Positions 33,318 through 41,410 of a stretch of DNA of 56,548 bases are shown here, piece by piece. The translations under genes and the position numbers were made by a program. The notes below the pieces were generated by a model, which was not told the origin of the DNA, did not search any database, and saw only the letters and a program-made list of their open reading frames with translations. The stretch lies in contig NZ_CALEFV010000019.1 of the NCBI RefSeq assembly GCF_937877005.1, forward strand, positions 1-56,548, given 5' to 3'. The stretch is from an uncultured Fibrobacter sp. (lineage in GTDB: Bacteria > Fibrobacterota > Fibrobacteria > Fibrobacterales > Fibrobacteraceae). Every line of letters begins with the position of its first letter. Position 1 is the first letter of the stretch.

Positions 33318-34976
33318 TTATTCACATTCCATTAGACCATCACGCTCCTTACACCAGTTTTCGCAGGCCGGCAATTTTGAACGGGAATAGCGGCATATAT
33401 TCTGGACCTGCTTAAGAATAATACTGGACTTCTGCTCTTCAAGGTAATAGCGACTCACAAATGCGGACAGGCACTGCTCATAGGAAAAATCCCAATTCCG
33501 ATCAGCGCACCAGTTCCACAGGTAATCCTTGCAACTATTTTCTTCTTTAGACACAATACATTGCTGATACATGCCGTAACAATCGGCAATCTTGTTGTTT
33601 TCAAAATTACTGGCGACACAGTAACGTTTCAATCCATCGGCATAAGCCTCGGATTTATCCTTTTCGCTAATGGAATCGGGCAAGAATAGCGACCATTTCG
33701 TAGTATCGAGCATCATGGCGGCCTTGACATTTGACGGATAGCAGGTTTTGAGATTTCGGTTAAAAATCGAATCCCTGTAATATTCGATAGCATGTTCATT
33801 AGCCGCAAGCAATCCATATAGATCTATTTCTTCAGCAGGCATTCCTGAGCAGGCCACATCCTGATAAAGGCGACATCCGCGGGTTTCCCAGCTTTTATCA
33901 TCCATTCCGCCCGTATAGTCACAATTAGACCATGCAATATGATCCATACTCACGCCATCGCCGACAATGGTCAAGCTAATCCTCGTTTTCGCCATTCCGC
34001 TAAACACGCCTATGCCATTTTCGATATTGGATTCTGGAATAATGCGCGAATCGTTCACGGATTCCTTCACCTTGTCTATATAATCAATATAGGCAGCATC
34101 CGTCGCATAAAAATCCACAGAGATATCCCCCAACGGCATCATCATGTTCATTAGGTAAAGCGTATCGAGCACATTGAAACCTGCCACCCAGCGATTCATC
34201 GTATATCCAAGATTCTGCATTCTTTCTAGAGGGTCATGCATAGAAATACCCCTATACCCCAACGAATCTTCTTCCATCAATCCCGAAAGCATATCATTGA
34301 AAGTCGTCTTTACCGACTCTCCATTGTTGATATCATAATTCAATACCGAAACCACTCCGCGGACAGTCTTGTCATAGTCCATGGCGCATTTCACGAATTC
34401 CATGTCCATCGGGAATTCCAGAAATTTTATCTTAAATTTCTTTGCAGCATCGTATTCCGTCCATTCATACGATCCATCCTGCAAAGGAACATTCAGTCCC
34501 TTGACCCTCACTGGATTCGGAATATTCGCCACCGCCTTGAATTTGGACTGCACCCTGTTACCCAAGCTATCCCATTCAAAATAGGCCTGCATCGTATATG
34601 ACTCACCAGAAATACCCCAAAAGTTTCCACTACGGAAGCAATTCGGCCTGGAACCGTCCGAATAGAGGCTTATCGTCGTATCTACTTCACGGTCGACCCT
34701 ATTCCCATAGAGAAAGCGTCCATTCACCGTGACCAGGGCACTGTCATAGAAAGCGAACCTTTCTGCCGAAGATTCATCCAATTCATAGACTTTCGAAAAA
34801 CAGATGTTCGCCTCGTCATCGGCAAGGATATAACCATAGGTATAGATACCCGTATAAATATCCCGCTCTTCGGGATAATACTCCCATGGTCCATGAAAAT
34901 CGCACGCTGCAAGCAAAAAAGCCCCCAGTAGCGTACATGACACAAAAGTTCTCTTTCGACTAGAAGTAGTACTCAT
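33318..34976 (-). CDS. Lipoprotein partner of the TonB-dependent receptor
   Basis: 552 residues. Lipoprotein signal with cysteine 25 (FLLAACDFHGPW). N-terminal half is strand-rich (ICFSKVYELDESSAERFAFY, DSALVTVNGRFLYG) and recalls the receptor-linked DUF4249 lipoproteins of Bacteroidetes, but I cannot confirm this. The C-terminal ~180 residues are rich in cysteine and tryptophan (YLWNWCADRNWDFSYEQC, LPACENWCKERDG), about 14 cysteines. Its ATG lies 17 bases inside the end of the receptor gene, so the two are co-translated and probably act together at the outer membrane. Ligand unknown. Confidence 0.75.
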   Translation of the reverse strand: MSTTSSRKRTFVSCTLLGAFLLAACDFHGPWEYYPEERDIYTGIYTYGYILADDEANICFSKVYELDESSAERFAFYDSALVTVNGRFLYGNRVDREVDTTISLYSDGSRPNCFRSGNFWGISGESYTMQAYFEWDSLGNRVQSKFKAVANIPNPVRVKGLNVPLQDGSYEWTEYDAAKKFKIKFLEFPMDMEFVKCAMDYDKTVRGVVSVLNYDINNGESVKTTFNDMLSGLMEEDSLGYRGISMHDPLERMQNLGYTMNRWVAGFNVLDTLYLMNMMMPLGDISVDFYATDAAYIDYIDKVKESVNDSRIIPESNIENGIGVFSGMAKTRISLTIVGDGVSMDHIAWSNCDYTGGMDDKSWETRGCRLYQDVACSGMPAEEIDLYGLLAANEHAIEYYRDSIFNRNLKTCYPSNVKAAMMLDTTKWSLFLPDSISEKDKSEAYADGLKRYCVASNFENNKIADCYGMYQQCIVSKEENSCKDYLWNWCADRNWDFSYEQCLSAFVSRYYLEEQKSSIILKQVQNICRYSRSKLPACENWCKERDGLMECE

Positions 34977-37506
34977 AATTCAGCATGATTGGCAAAAAGG
35001 GAAACTGCGAAATAGAAGTCTTCTCTGGCGGGTTCTTACTGGTATCATAGAATGTGTAGAACATGTTGTCGTGATCAGTCAAATTGATTATTGTCCAGCT
35101 GAAATTCCACTTATTCTCGCGACCGATATCGATTGCCTTGACATCAACTCTAAAATAATCGGTCTGTCGGCCCGCATTGCGGCTACCCGGTATGACCACG
35201 ATATCATCGGTAAATTCCTGGCGCCCGATTTCCTGAGACACATAGTAACCCTTGTATTCATTAATTGGCATGCCCGCCGAATATTTCAACATTAGGGACG
35301 ACCGGAAATAGCGACCTTTCTTCTCGTGTTTCCAGAGAGCATTTTCGTCGCCCTTCCAGTTGATTCCCGCATCAAATTTGATTGCATAGGGCTGGTGCCA
35401 GCTTGGGAAATACGCCTTGGTTCCATCATTGGTTTTCGCGACGCTAATGCTCTGGCTCCAGTTGATGCCACCAAACCACCAACCTTTATCTTTGCGCAGC
35501 GAAAGTTCGTAACCAAAAGAATAGCCTTCCGCAGTTCCGAATTGATCCGCTAGAACCATGTCATTCGACGTAGCCTCGTCATTGGTATCGAGTTGCGTCA
35601 CGAATGTATTCAGGTTACTTTGCGTCTTGTAGTATACACCTACGGTCGCATCGTAATCTTCCATGATCCCACGCTGGCTATATTCGGCAGCAAATAGCCA
35701 CGAAGAGGCAGGATCAATATGGCGGCCAGTCGTCGTTGTCGTTGCCGGATAATAAAATTCATTCAGGGTTTCTTGGTCGGTATAGACCAACGCATTCAGA
35801 TACTGCAGATAGTACCCCCCGTAAAACTCAATAGTCCTGGTATCGTCCAGATTCACAGTCAGCGAGGCACGAGGTTCGACACCGAAATGTTCCGCCGCGG
35901 TCTGATAGTTAAAACGCAAGCCATATTGCAACAGGTAATCAGGAGCAAACTTCCAGGCATCCTGCACATATCCCACATGGTGAAACGGTTTCTGGATATC
36001 AGCAGCACTGATTGTCGCCATCTGCTCCTGATACCTTTCGTAGTCATACTCAAGTTCATAGCCCATTGTGATAGTATGATTCGAAATACCTCGGTAGCTC
36101 AGCCACTGCTTTCCGCTAAAAGTGTAAAGAAACATTTCAATCGACATAAGATCGCTAATCTTCATCGTCTGATAGAACTCGCTGAAAGCCAAGGTGGCAT
36201 TGTATTCCCAGTCACCATTTATGCGGTGCATGATATTAATCGGAATTGCAACATTACCCCAATCCATATAGAGGGGGTCGAAACTCAATCGGTCCTTACC
36301 CACGTAGAAACTAAACTTCATACGCGTATCCTGCGTAAAGTTGTACATGAAGGTACCCTGCACGTCCGTAAATTCGTAATCTAGCGCAAGGTCGATAATA
36401 TCGAGGGCATTCATCAAATCCAGCATGTAGCCGATGTAGGTGGTTCGACCCGCCACCACCCAGCGGGCAGGGCCCTGATGGCCTTCGGTGTGGAGCTGGG
36501 CCGCAAAGGTGCTGATCTTGATGCTCGACTTGCTGAACCATTCGTCAACGGCATCCTGACCACCTGCGCGGCCATCCATCTTGAGCACCGAACTCAGACG
36601 GTTACCGTACTGCGCCGGGAATCCGCTCTTGTAGAATTGCACGTCATCGATGCCTTCGACCAGGAAAGTGCTGAACAGCCCAAAGAAATGCACCGGCGAA
36701 TAAACGACCGCGTTGTCGAACAGGAACAGGTTCTGGTCGGCAGCGCCCCCGCGCACGTAAATCTTGGAACTGAAATCGGAACTCGCGACCACGCCCGGGA
36801 GCGCCTGGATGCTCTTGATGACATCGGCTTCGGCAAGGCCTGGCATGCGCTTGATGGACTTCGCGGACACCACGGATTCGCCGGGTTTACGCTTGGGGCG
36901 CTTACGCAACTGCACCACGACCTTCTTGAGCTCGGTGACCTTCTCGTTGCCGCCCGCAGCAAGGAGAGCATCGACGTCGACGTCTTTATTCGCGGAATCT
37001 TGTGCCAAAGTATCTTTTGCAAGCGAGTCGGGACGTTGCGGGGCGTCCCCACCCCCGCTAGAAGGGGTAGCGGATGCCGTGTCAGCGGCAGCAGCGAGGG
37101 GAAGGCCTTCCCCTTCTACTATAGAATCGGGTTCTGCAAAAGCCTCGCCCAGTGCCTGTGAGAAACTGCGTTCTGCGCCAACGTACTTGAGTTCGTAGCA
37201 TTTTTCTTTTTCGGCACCCGCTGTGTCCGAATTCGTGACGCACACATTCCAAAGGGTATCTTCGGGGAGCACCACGCTGAAAGGGGTGCCAACAGTTGTC
37301 TGCAAGGCTTCGCCCGATTCGAGAATTTCAACATTCAGTTTCTCGCCCGCGGCAAAAGAGGAATCCTGTACGATTCCGTTAAAAGTAATTCCTTGGGGTG
37401 CAAGCGAATCGGGCACAGGTTCTTGTGCCACGGCGGCTACACTGAACATAGCCAGTAACAAAGCAAAAATTTCAATATAGCGTCTCAAAAAAATTCTCGC
37501 ATTCAA
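34960..37506 (-). CDS. TonB-dependent outer-membrane receptor
   Basis: 848 residues. Signal peptide (FALLLAMFSVAAVAQ), a small Ig-like N-terminal domain (about 35-110), a Pro/Ala/Asp-rich linker, a plug domain (about 205-310: KIYVRGGAADQNLFLFDNAVV, FPAQYGNRLSSVLKMDGRAG) and a beta-barrel ending in MLNYEYYF with terminal Phe. No clear Ton box was identified. No in-frame ATG fits; start is TTG 37506 or TTG 37488. A 29-bp inverted repeat shared with the ECF sigma promoter lies upstream, followed by a perfect hairpin. The TonB2 operon is the next unit downstream and could energise it. Confidence 0.88.
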   Translation of the reverse strand: MNARIFLRRYIEIFALLLAMFSVAAVAQEPVPDSLAPQGITFNGIVQDSSFAAGEKLNVEILESGEALQTTVGTPFSVVLPEDTLWNVCVTNSDTAGAEKEKCYELKYVGAERSFSQALGEAFAEPDSIVEGEGLPLAAAADTASATPSSGGGDAPQRPDSLAKDTLAQDSANKDVDVDALLAAGGNEKVTELKKVVVQLRKRPKRKPGESVVSAKSIKRMPGLAEADVIKSIQALPGVVASSDFSSKIYVRGGAADQNLFLFDNAVVYSPVHFFGLFSTFLVEGIDDVQFYKSGFPAQYGNRLSSVLKMDGRAGGQDAVDEWFSKSSIKISTFAAQLHTEGHQGPARWVVAGRTTYIGYMLDLMNALDIIDLALDYEFTDVQGTFMYNFTQDTRMKFSFYVGKDRLSFDPLYMDWGNVAIPINIMHRINGDWEYNATLAFSEFYQTMKISDLMSIEMFLYTFSGKQWLSYRGISNHTITMGYELEYDYERYQEQMATISAADIQKPFHHVGYVQDAWKFAPDYLLQYGLRFNYQTAAEHFGVEPRASLTVNLDDTRTIEFYGGYYLQYLNALVYTDQETLNEFYYPATTTTTGRHIDPASSWLFAAEYSQRGIMEDYDATVGVYYKTQSNLNTFVTQLDTNDEATSNDMVLADQFGTAEGYSFGYELSLRKDKGWWFGGINWSQSISVAKTNDGTKAYFPSWHQPYAIKFDAGINWKGDENALWKHEKKGRYFRSSLMLKYSAGMPINEYKGYYVSQEIGRQEFTDDIVVIPGSRNAGRQTDYFRVDVKAIDIGRENKWNFSWTIINLTDHDNMFYTFYDTSKNPPEKTSISQFPFLPIMLNYEYYF

Positions 37507-37515
37507 ATTAAAAAT

Positions 37516-37539
37516 AGCAAATAGGAATACCTATTTGCT
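37516..37539 (-). promoter_or_regulatory. Perfect hairpin before the receptor start
   Basis: AGCAAATAGG-TATT-CCTATTTGCT on the minus strand (10-base arms) followed by ATTTTTAATTTG. It could be a weak terminator of the caspase operon, an attenuator for the receptor, or an operator. Confidence 0.6.
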
Positions 37540-37542
37540 GTT

Positions 37543-37571
37543 GTAACACTATAAGGAGCAAAAAGTGTCAC
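37543..37571 (-). promoter_or_regulatory. Second copy of the sigma-operon inverted repeat
   Basis: Minus strand GTGACACTT-N11-TAGTGTTAC followed by AA. It matches the ECF sigma upstream repeat in both arms (one change in each) and has exactly the same spacing. It lies between the caspase stop and the receptor start. Confidence 0.7.
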
Positions 37572-37579
37572 TTCTTTTT

Positions 37580-39958
37580 TTAGAACCTTCCCACGGTAAT
37601 GCCCGAGTAGAATCCGGGCCAGAAACGACCTTTATGCTTTTCGCTGCCGAAGTCGTCGTGGTAGTTGTTCCAAGGTTTTGGCCAGAGTTTGTCCGCATAG
37701 CCCAGGGTTACAAGGTTCAGTGAGCCGCCAACCGCAAGGCCAACACCCGGGAACAGCTTGTGCACAAAGCCTAGACGCAGGCGGTGGTGGTAATTCCAAT
37801 CCCTTTCGCCACTGAACGAAAAATCATCATAGGCATTCAGGAGCATGTATTCCAGTTCAAAATGGTTACCGTACTTGCCGAACTGCGTACCGATTCCGTA
37901 GCCGCTTTCGTAGCGATCTTCAAAGTGCTTGAAGCCATTACCCTTTTCGAAAGGGCGAGCCCATTCAAAAGCAGTGTAGAAATAGGCCGTACCCAAGTGG
38001 AGCGAAAGACCCAGAGCACCCATTTCGTTAAGGGTGGTCGATGCCGACCATACGCCGTTACCCACCACGCTAACAAAGCCCACCGGAGTCTTTTCACATT
38101 CCACGCAAACATTCACAAAGCCCACCTGACGGCCCTTGGACTTGGGCGCTACATTCACGTATCCCACCTGGGTTCCACCTTCCCAAGCCGCCACATTCAC
38201 AAAGCCCACGCCTACGCGGGTATTGACCGCCACGTTCGTAAAGCCGACTTGAACATCATTGTCTTTTGCCACATTTACAAAGCCCACTTGCACATCGGCG
38301 TCCTTGGCGACATCCACAAAGCCCACCTGCACGCCAGAGCCCACGCTCGCATTCACAAAACCGACATGGGTCTTGCTGTATTCCGAAGCGTTCACAAAGC
38401 CAAGCTGCAAGTAGCGCATGGTATCGAGAGCGGCATTCACAAAACCAATCTGCGCCGCTTCGGAACTTTCCGACGCCCAGTTGATATAGGACAGCTGCAA
38501 ACCATCGACACTTTCGGCGTAGTTCACCAAGCCCGAAATCTGTGCCCCGTCAATATTTTCGTTTGCGATATTCAAGAGGCCCGTCACCTGGATGCCACGC
38601 ATATCCTTGTCGGCGCTGTTCACAAACAGGCTCACCTGCGAACCGACCATGTAGTCTTTCGTCTTGGTCGCAAAGAGGCCCAGCTGCACGCCCTTGCGCG
38701 GTTCCTTGTCGCGGTCGTAAAAGTCAAAAGTCGTGCGGGAAATGCCGTTGCGGTCCAAGGAATCCAGCGAGCACTTTGCCGCATCGCCACCAGCACAAGA
38801 CCGTTCGCTCTTGATCTCGCCACGGAGAGCCGTCTTTTCGACAGTGACCGTATTGAACTGCTTTTTGGAAAGTCGCGCACGGTTGTTGTCATAAAGCGTA
38901 ATCGAGGCTTCCTTGAATTCGGCAGGCCGCTCCATGCGAACGCTATACTTGCCGGCAGGGAACCCAAGACTCATGGCGCGGCCGGACTTCTTGTAGAGTT
39001 CGGCGACCAGTTCGCCCCTTTCGTCGCGAATGAACAGGTGACCGTCCACATTTTCGTCCAATTCAAGGCCTGCGCTCGTGCTGCGCAAATCGGTCATCAC
39101 CACGTCACCGGTGCCCGCCAAGTTCATGTCGCGGCTGGGGTGCTGGGCGCCACCCATGGTGGCTTCGGTCTTCTGGAGAGTTTCATTGAAGGCGAACTGG
39201 TAGGCTTCGGAAAGCGTCACCTTGCCGTCGCCGCTTGCATCGCCTGCGCCGCGGAGGCCACTCACCAGCGAATGCGTGAAGAACGAACCCTTCAGCTTGT
39301 CGCTTTCCTGGCTAGATTCATCTTGCGTGCTGCTCGTGATAAAGGCGTAGCCTTTCATGTCGCTGCTCTTGTCCACCATGAACGCAGGGACAGCGACACC
39401 GCCCTTCGCACGCGTAATGGCGCCCGAGCCGCACGCATCAATCACCGCAATCTTTACATCGGCATTGAGCGCATCAATGCGCTTGCGGAATTCCTTCCAG
39501 CTGTAAATTTCTTCACCGAGGCGAAGTCCCTTCTCGTCGGCATGTCCGCTGTAGTACACCAGCACTTCTTCGCGGGAATTGTCCGCCACATTCGCCGATT
39601 TTCTGGATTCCCTAGCCGAAACAAGCTTCTTGTCGAGCATGTCCAGCTGCTTCTGCAGTTCCGAAACGCTCGGCTCCGTCACCCGGTACACATTCTGCCT
39701 TGCAACGCCTCCCATCTGCGAAAGCACATTGGCGAATGCGCGGGCATCACTTTCGGCATAGCGCAGTACCGGGCGGCCCTTGCCGCCGTTGTTCGCGCTC
39801 ACCGCAAACACGTAACGGTTAATCGAGATTTCGCCGGAATTCGTAGCGGCATGCACATTGCTCGCTGCAGCCAAAATCGCCACCAGACACACCAGGCAAA
39901 GCACCGCCGATCCCGACAAAAAATCGCAGAATAGAATTTTACCCAAAAACTTTTTCAT
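37580..39958 (-). CDS. Secreted caspase-like protease with surface repeats
   Basis: 792 residues. Signal peptide or anchor (about 16-38). Caspase/C14 domain about 44-290 with the catalytic pair His139 (VLVYYSGHADEKG) and Cys176 (KIAVIDACGSGAI); substrate-pocket region ITSSTQDESSQES; and an EF-hand-like loop DASGDGKVTLSEAY (240-253). Residues about 300-400 form a strand-rich domain. About 455-640 is an array of more than ten short repeats of the type VGFVNVA, resembling LA_2272 surface repeats. The C-terminal ~150 residues look like barrel strands (LRLGFVHKLFPGVGLAVGG, YSGITVGRF). Bacterial caspases of this type cleave after Arg or Lys; the target here is unknown. Third gene of the sigma operon. 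Confidence 0.85.
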   Translation of the reverse strand: MKKFLGKILFCDFLSGSAVLCLVCLVAILAAASNVHAATNSGEISINRYVFAVSANNGGKGRPVLRYAESDARAFANVLSQMGGVARQNVYRVTEPSVSELQKQLDMLDKKLVSARESRKSANVADNSREEVLVYYSGHADEKGLRLGEEIYSWKEFRKRIDALNADVKIAVIDACGSGAITRAKGGVAVPAFMVDKSSDMKGYAFITSSTQDESSQESDKLKGSFFTHSLVSGLRGAGDASGDGKVTLSEAYQFAFNETLQKTEATMGGAQHPSRDMNLAGTGDVVMTDLRSTSAGLELDENVDGHLFIRDERGELVAELYKKSGRAMSLGFPAGKYSVRMERPAEFKEASITLYDNNRARLSKKQFNTVTVEKTALRGEIKSERSCAGGDAAKCSLDSLDRNGISRTTFDFYDRDKEPRKGVQLGLFATKTKDYMVGSQVSLFVNSADKDMRGIQVTGLLNIANENIDGAQISGLVNYAESVDGLQLSYINWASESSEAAQIGFVNAALDTMRYLQLGFVNASEYSKTHVGFVNASVGSGVQVGFVDVAKDADVQVGFVNVAKDNDVQVGFTNVAVNTRVGVGFVNVAAWEGGTQVGYVNVAPKSKGRQVGFVNVCVECEKTPVGFVSVVGNGVWSASTTLNEMGALGLSLHLGTAYFYTAFEWARPFEKGNGFKHFEDRYESGYGIGTQFGKYGNHFELEYMLLNAYDDFSFSGERDWNYHHRLRLGFVHKLFPGVGLAVGGSLNLVTLGYADKLWPKPWNNYHDDFGSEKHKGRFWPGFYSGITVGRF

Positions 39959-39968
39959 CTTCTCCCCC

Positions 39969-40766
39969 TTACTTTTCCACCTTGCGAAGCGTCAAGTGCT
40001 CCTGGCGCACCCCCTTCCTCTTGAACGCAGCGTCAATATCGTTTGCATCGATCGAAAATTCTTCGTCCGATGTGAGCAAGTAGAATGTTTCAAACTTCGG
40101 CGCATTGTCAAGCCTGTAGGCAAACGGAAGCGTCGTCATCTTGCCCGGGACAAGTTCAATGGCGCGGTTCTCGTCGGCCATGTGCATTGTAACGGTACCG
40201 TTGCCGTCCAAGCTGAAAAGCATCCCGAAGCACTTTTCCGGCACCGAGTAGCGCAACTGGATTTCGTCGCCTTCGCGCGCCTCGTCCAAATTCGACATCT
40301 GCACGGCGCTATCGGCAGTCTTCTTCCACACTTCGATGCGGACGCCCAGCCCCTTGATGCGCGTATCGGCAACTTCCGGAGCGGCACCTTCGCCTGCCAT
40401 AGCCACTTCCATCGTAGCATCGGGGCTATCGTAGGTCGAAACATTGCGGTTCAAGGCCACCATCAGAAAAACACCCACCGCGACAACCAAGGCGGCCGCC
40501 ACCTTGAGCCACAAGGTACCAAGTCCGGCATGTTCCTCACCGCACGCTCCCGTGCGATCCACGGATTCTTCCAGCTTCGATTCCAGCCCCGCAAACGGAT
40601 TCTCCGCGAGAATGCGGGCATTCTCTTCACGCATCGCCCTCACGCGGGCGGCAAAGATTTCATCTTCCGCTTCGCGCTTCTGCAAGGCAGACATTTCTTC
40701 TTCGCTCAGTTCCCCGAGCAGGTAGCGCTCCACCTTCAAATCGGAAATTTTATTGACAGCAGTCAT
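39969..40766 (-). CDS. Membrane anti-sigma factor with DUF4384-like sensor
   Basis: 265 residues. Cytoplasmic N-terminus with an anti-sigma-like helix pattern (VERYLLGELSEEEMSAL) but no HxxxCxxC zinc motif; one membrane helix about 87-107 (KVAAALVVAVGVFLMVAL); periplasmic C-terminus (about 135-262) that resembles DUF4384 (GDEIQLRYSVPEKCFGMLF, LDGNGTVTMHM). DUF4384 is known from proteins linked to caspase-like peptidases. The gene start overlaps the sigma stop by 4 bases (ATGA), strongly implying that this protein controls that sigma. Inferred signal: something periplasmic, possibly involving the caspase. Confidence 0.78.
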   Translation of the reverse strand: MTAVNKISDLKVERYLLGELSEEEMSALQKREAEDEIFAARVRAMREENARILAENPFAGLESKLEESVDRTGACGEEHAGLGTLWLKVAAALVVAVGVFLMVALNRNVSTYDSPDATMEVAMAGEGAAPEVADTRIKGLGVRIEVWKKTADSAVQMSNLDEAREGDEIQLRYSVPEKCFGMLFSLDGNGTVTMHMADENRAIELVPGKMTTLPFAYRLDNAPKFETFYLLTSDEEFSIDANDIDAAFKRKGVRQEHLTLRKVEK

Positions 40767-41266
40767 CTTTCAACCTCCAGATTTTTGACTTTCGCCTGCA
40801 GGGTACGCAAACGCTTACGCACGCCACTCACCGAAAGTCCAACAGTCTCCGCAGTCTCTTCCAGGGTCATGCCATCCACATAGTGGAGGACCGCTATCGT
40901 CCTGGTCGATTCCTGCTCCTTGGAAAAAATCCTTGCCAATATCCCACCGGCTTCACGTCCGCCGTCTTCTTCGGCACAGGCAATGCTCAAAAGCAAATCG
41001 CTCGTATCGACATCGAGACCGCGGCGCTTCTTGTCGCGGATGCGGTTCAGGCAGAGCCTGGTCGCCGTATTCCACAGCAAGCTGGACGGCTGCGCCAAAT
41101 CCAGCGAGTCGAGACGCTCGTATATGCGCAAAAAAACATTCTGCAACATATCCTTCGCTTCGTCTTCATCCTTAAGCAAAAAGACACAACGGCGGTAAAC
41201 CATCGGGGCATAAGCCTCGTAAAGTTTCGAAAAAGCCATGTGGTTAAGGAGATTTTTCCCGTTCAT
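40763..41266 (-). CDS. ECF sigma factor (RpoE/SigW-type)
   Basis: 167 residues. Region 2 (FSKLYEAYAPMVYRRCVFLLKD, EAKDMLQNVFLRIYERLDSL) and region 4 (MTLEETAETVGLSVSGVRKR). An extracytoplasmic-function sigma factor controlled by the membrane protein encoded next. ATG 41266 follows an inverted repeat by 6 bases; an internal Met10 (41239) is an alternative; neither has a clear Shine-Dalgarno sequence. Its own promoter region is dense with sites, suggesting autoregulation. Confidence 0.9.
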   Translation of the reverse strand: MNGKNLLNHMAFSKLYEAYAPMVYRRCVFLLKDEDEAKDMLQNVFLRIYERLDSLDLAQPSSLLWNTATRLCLNRIRDKKRRGLDVDTSDLLLSIACAEEDGGREAGGILARIFSKEQESTRTIAVLHYVDGMTLEETAETVGLSVSGVRKRLRTLQAKVKNLEVER

Positions 41267-41272
41267 ACCATT

Positions 41273-41301
41273 GTAACACTTGTCGAGGTCAAAAGTGTTA
41301 C
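41273..41301 (-). promoter_or_regulatory. Inverted repeat in the ECF sigma promoter
   Basis: Minus strand GTAACACTT-N11-AAGTGTTAC, perfect 9-base arms, followed by AA. It lies 2 bases after a TAAATTTG box (41311-41304) and 6 bases before the sigma ATG. It could be a repressor operator over the transcription start or the promoter recognised by the sigma itself. Confidence 0.7.
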
Positions 41302-41303
41302 CG

Positions 41304-41364
41304 CAAATTTAGATAAAAAGCCAATCTCAGTCTGTATACAGGACAAGACCTTACTCTGTATACA
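41304..41364 (-). promoter_or_regulatory. ECF operon upstream sites: TGTATACAGA pair and TAAATTTG
   Basis: Two identical TGTATACAGA sites (minus strand, 41364-41355 and 41340-41331), 24 bases apart, each with the palindromic core TGTATACA; then 19 bases further a TAAATTTG box. The arrangement suits activator sites upstream of a promoter but they also lie next to the FKBP terminator. Confidence 0.45.
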
Positions 41365-41393
41365 AAAAACCCCCGAATCACTTCGGGAGTTTT
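41363..41393 (-). terminator. Intrinsic terminator of the FKBP gene
   Basis: Minus strand ACTCCCGAA-GTGA-TTCGGGGGTTTTTTG: hairpin with CCCGAA/TTCGGG core and a six-T run, 20 bases past the FKBP stop. Confidence 0.9.
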
Positions 41394-41410
41394 CTGCCTT
41401 TAAGAGAGAA

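Noticed and set aside
37784..39934. Open frame of 716 codons antisense to the caspase gene
   Set aside because: Mirrors the repeat array of the caspase protein on the other strand (HKAHL-type repeats); no RBS, no export signal.
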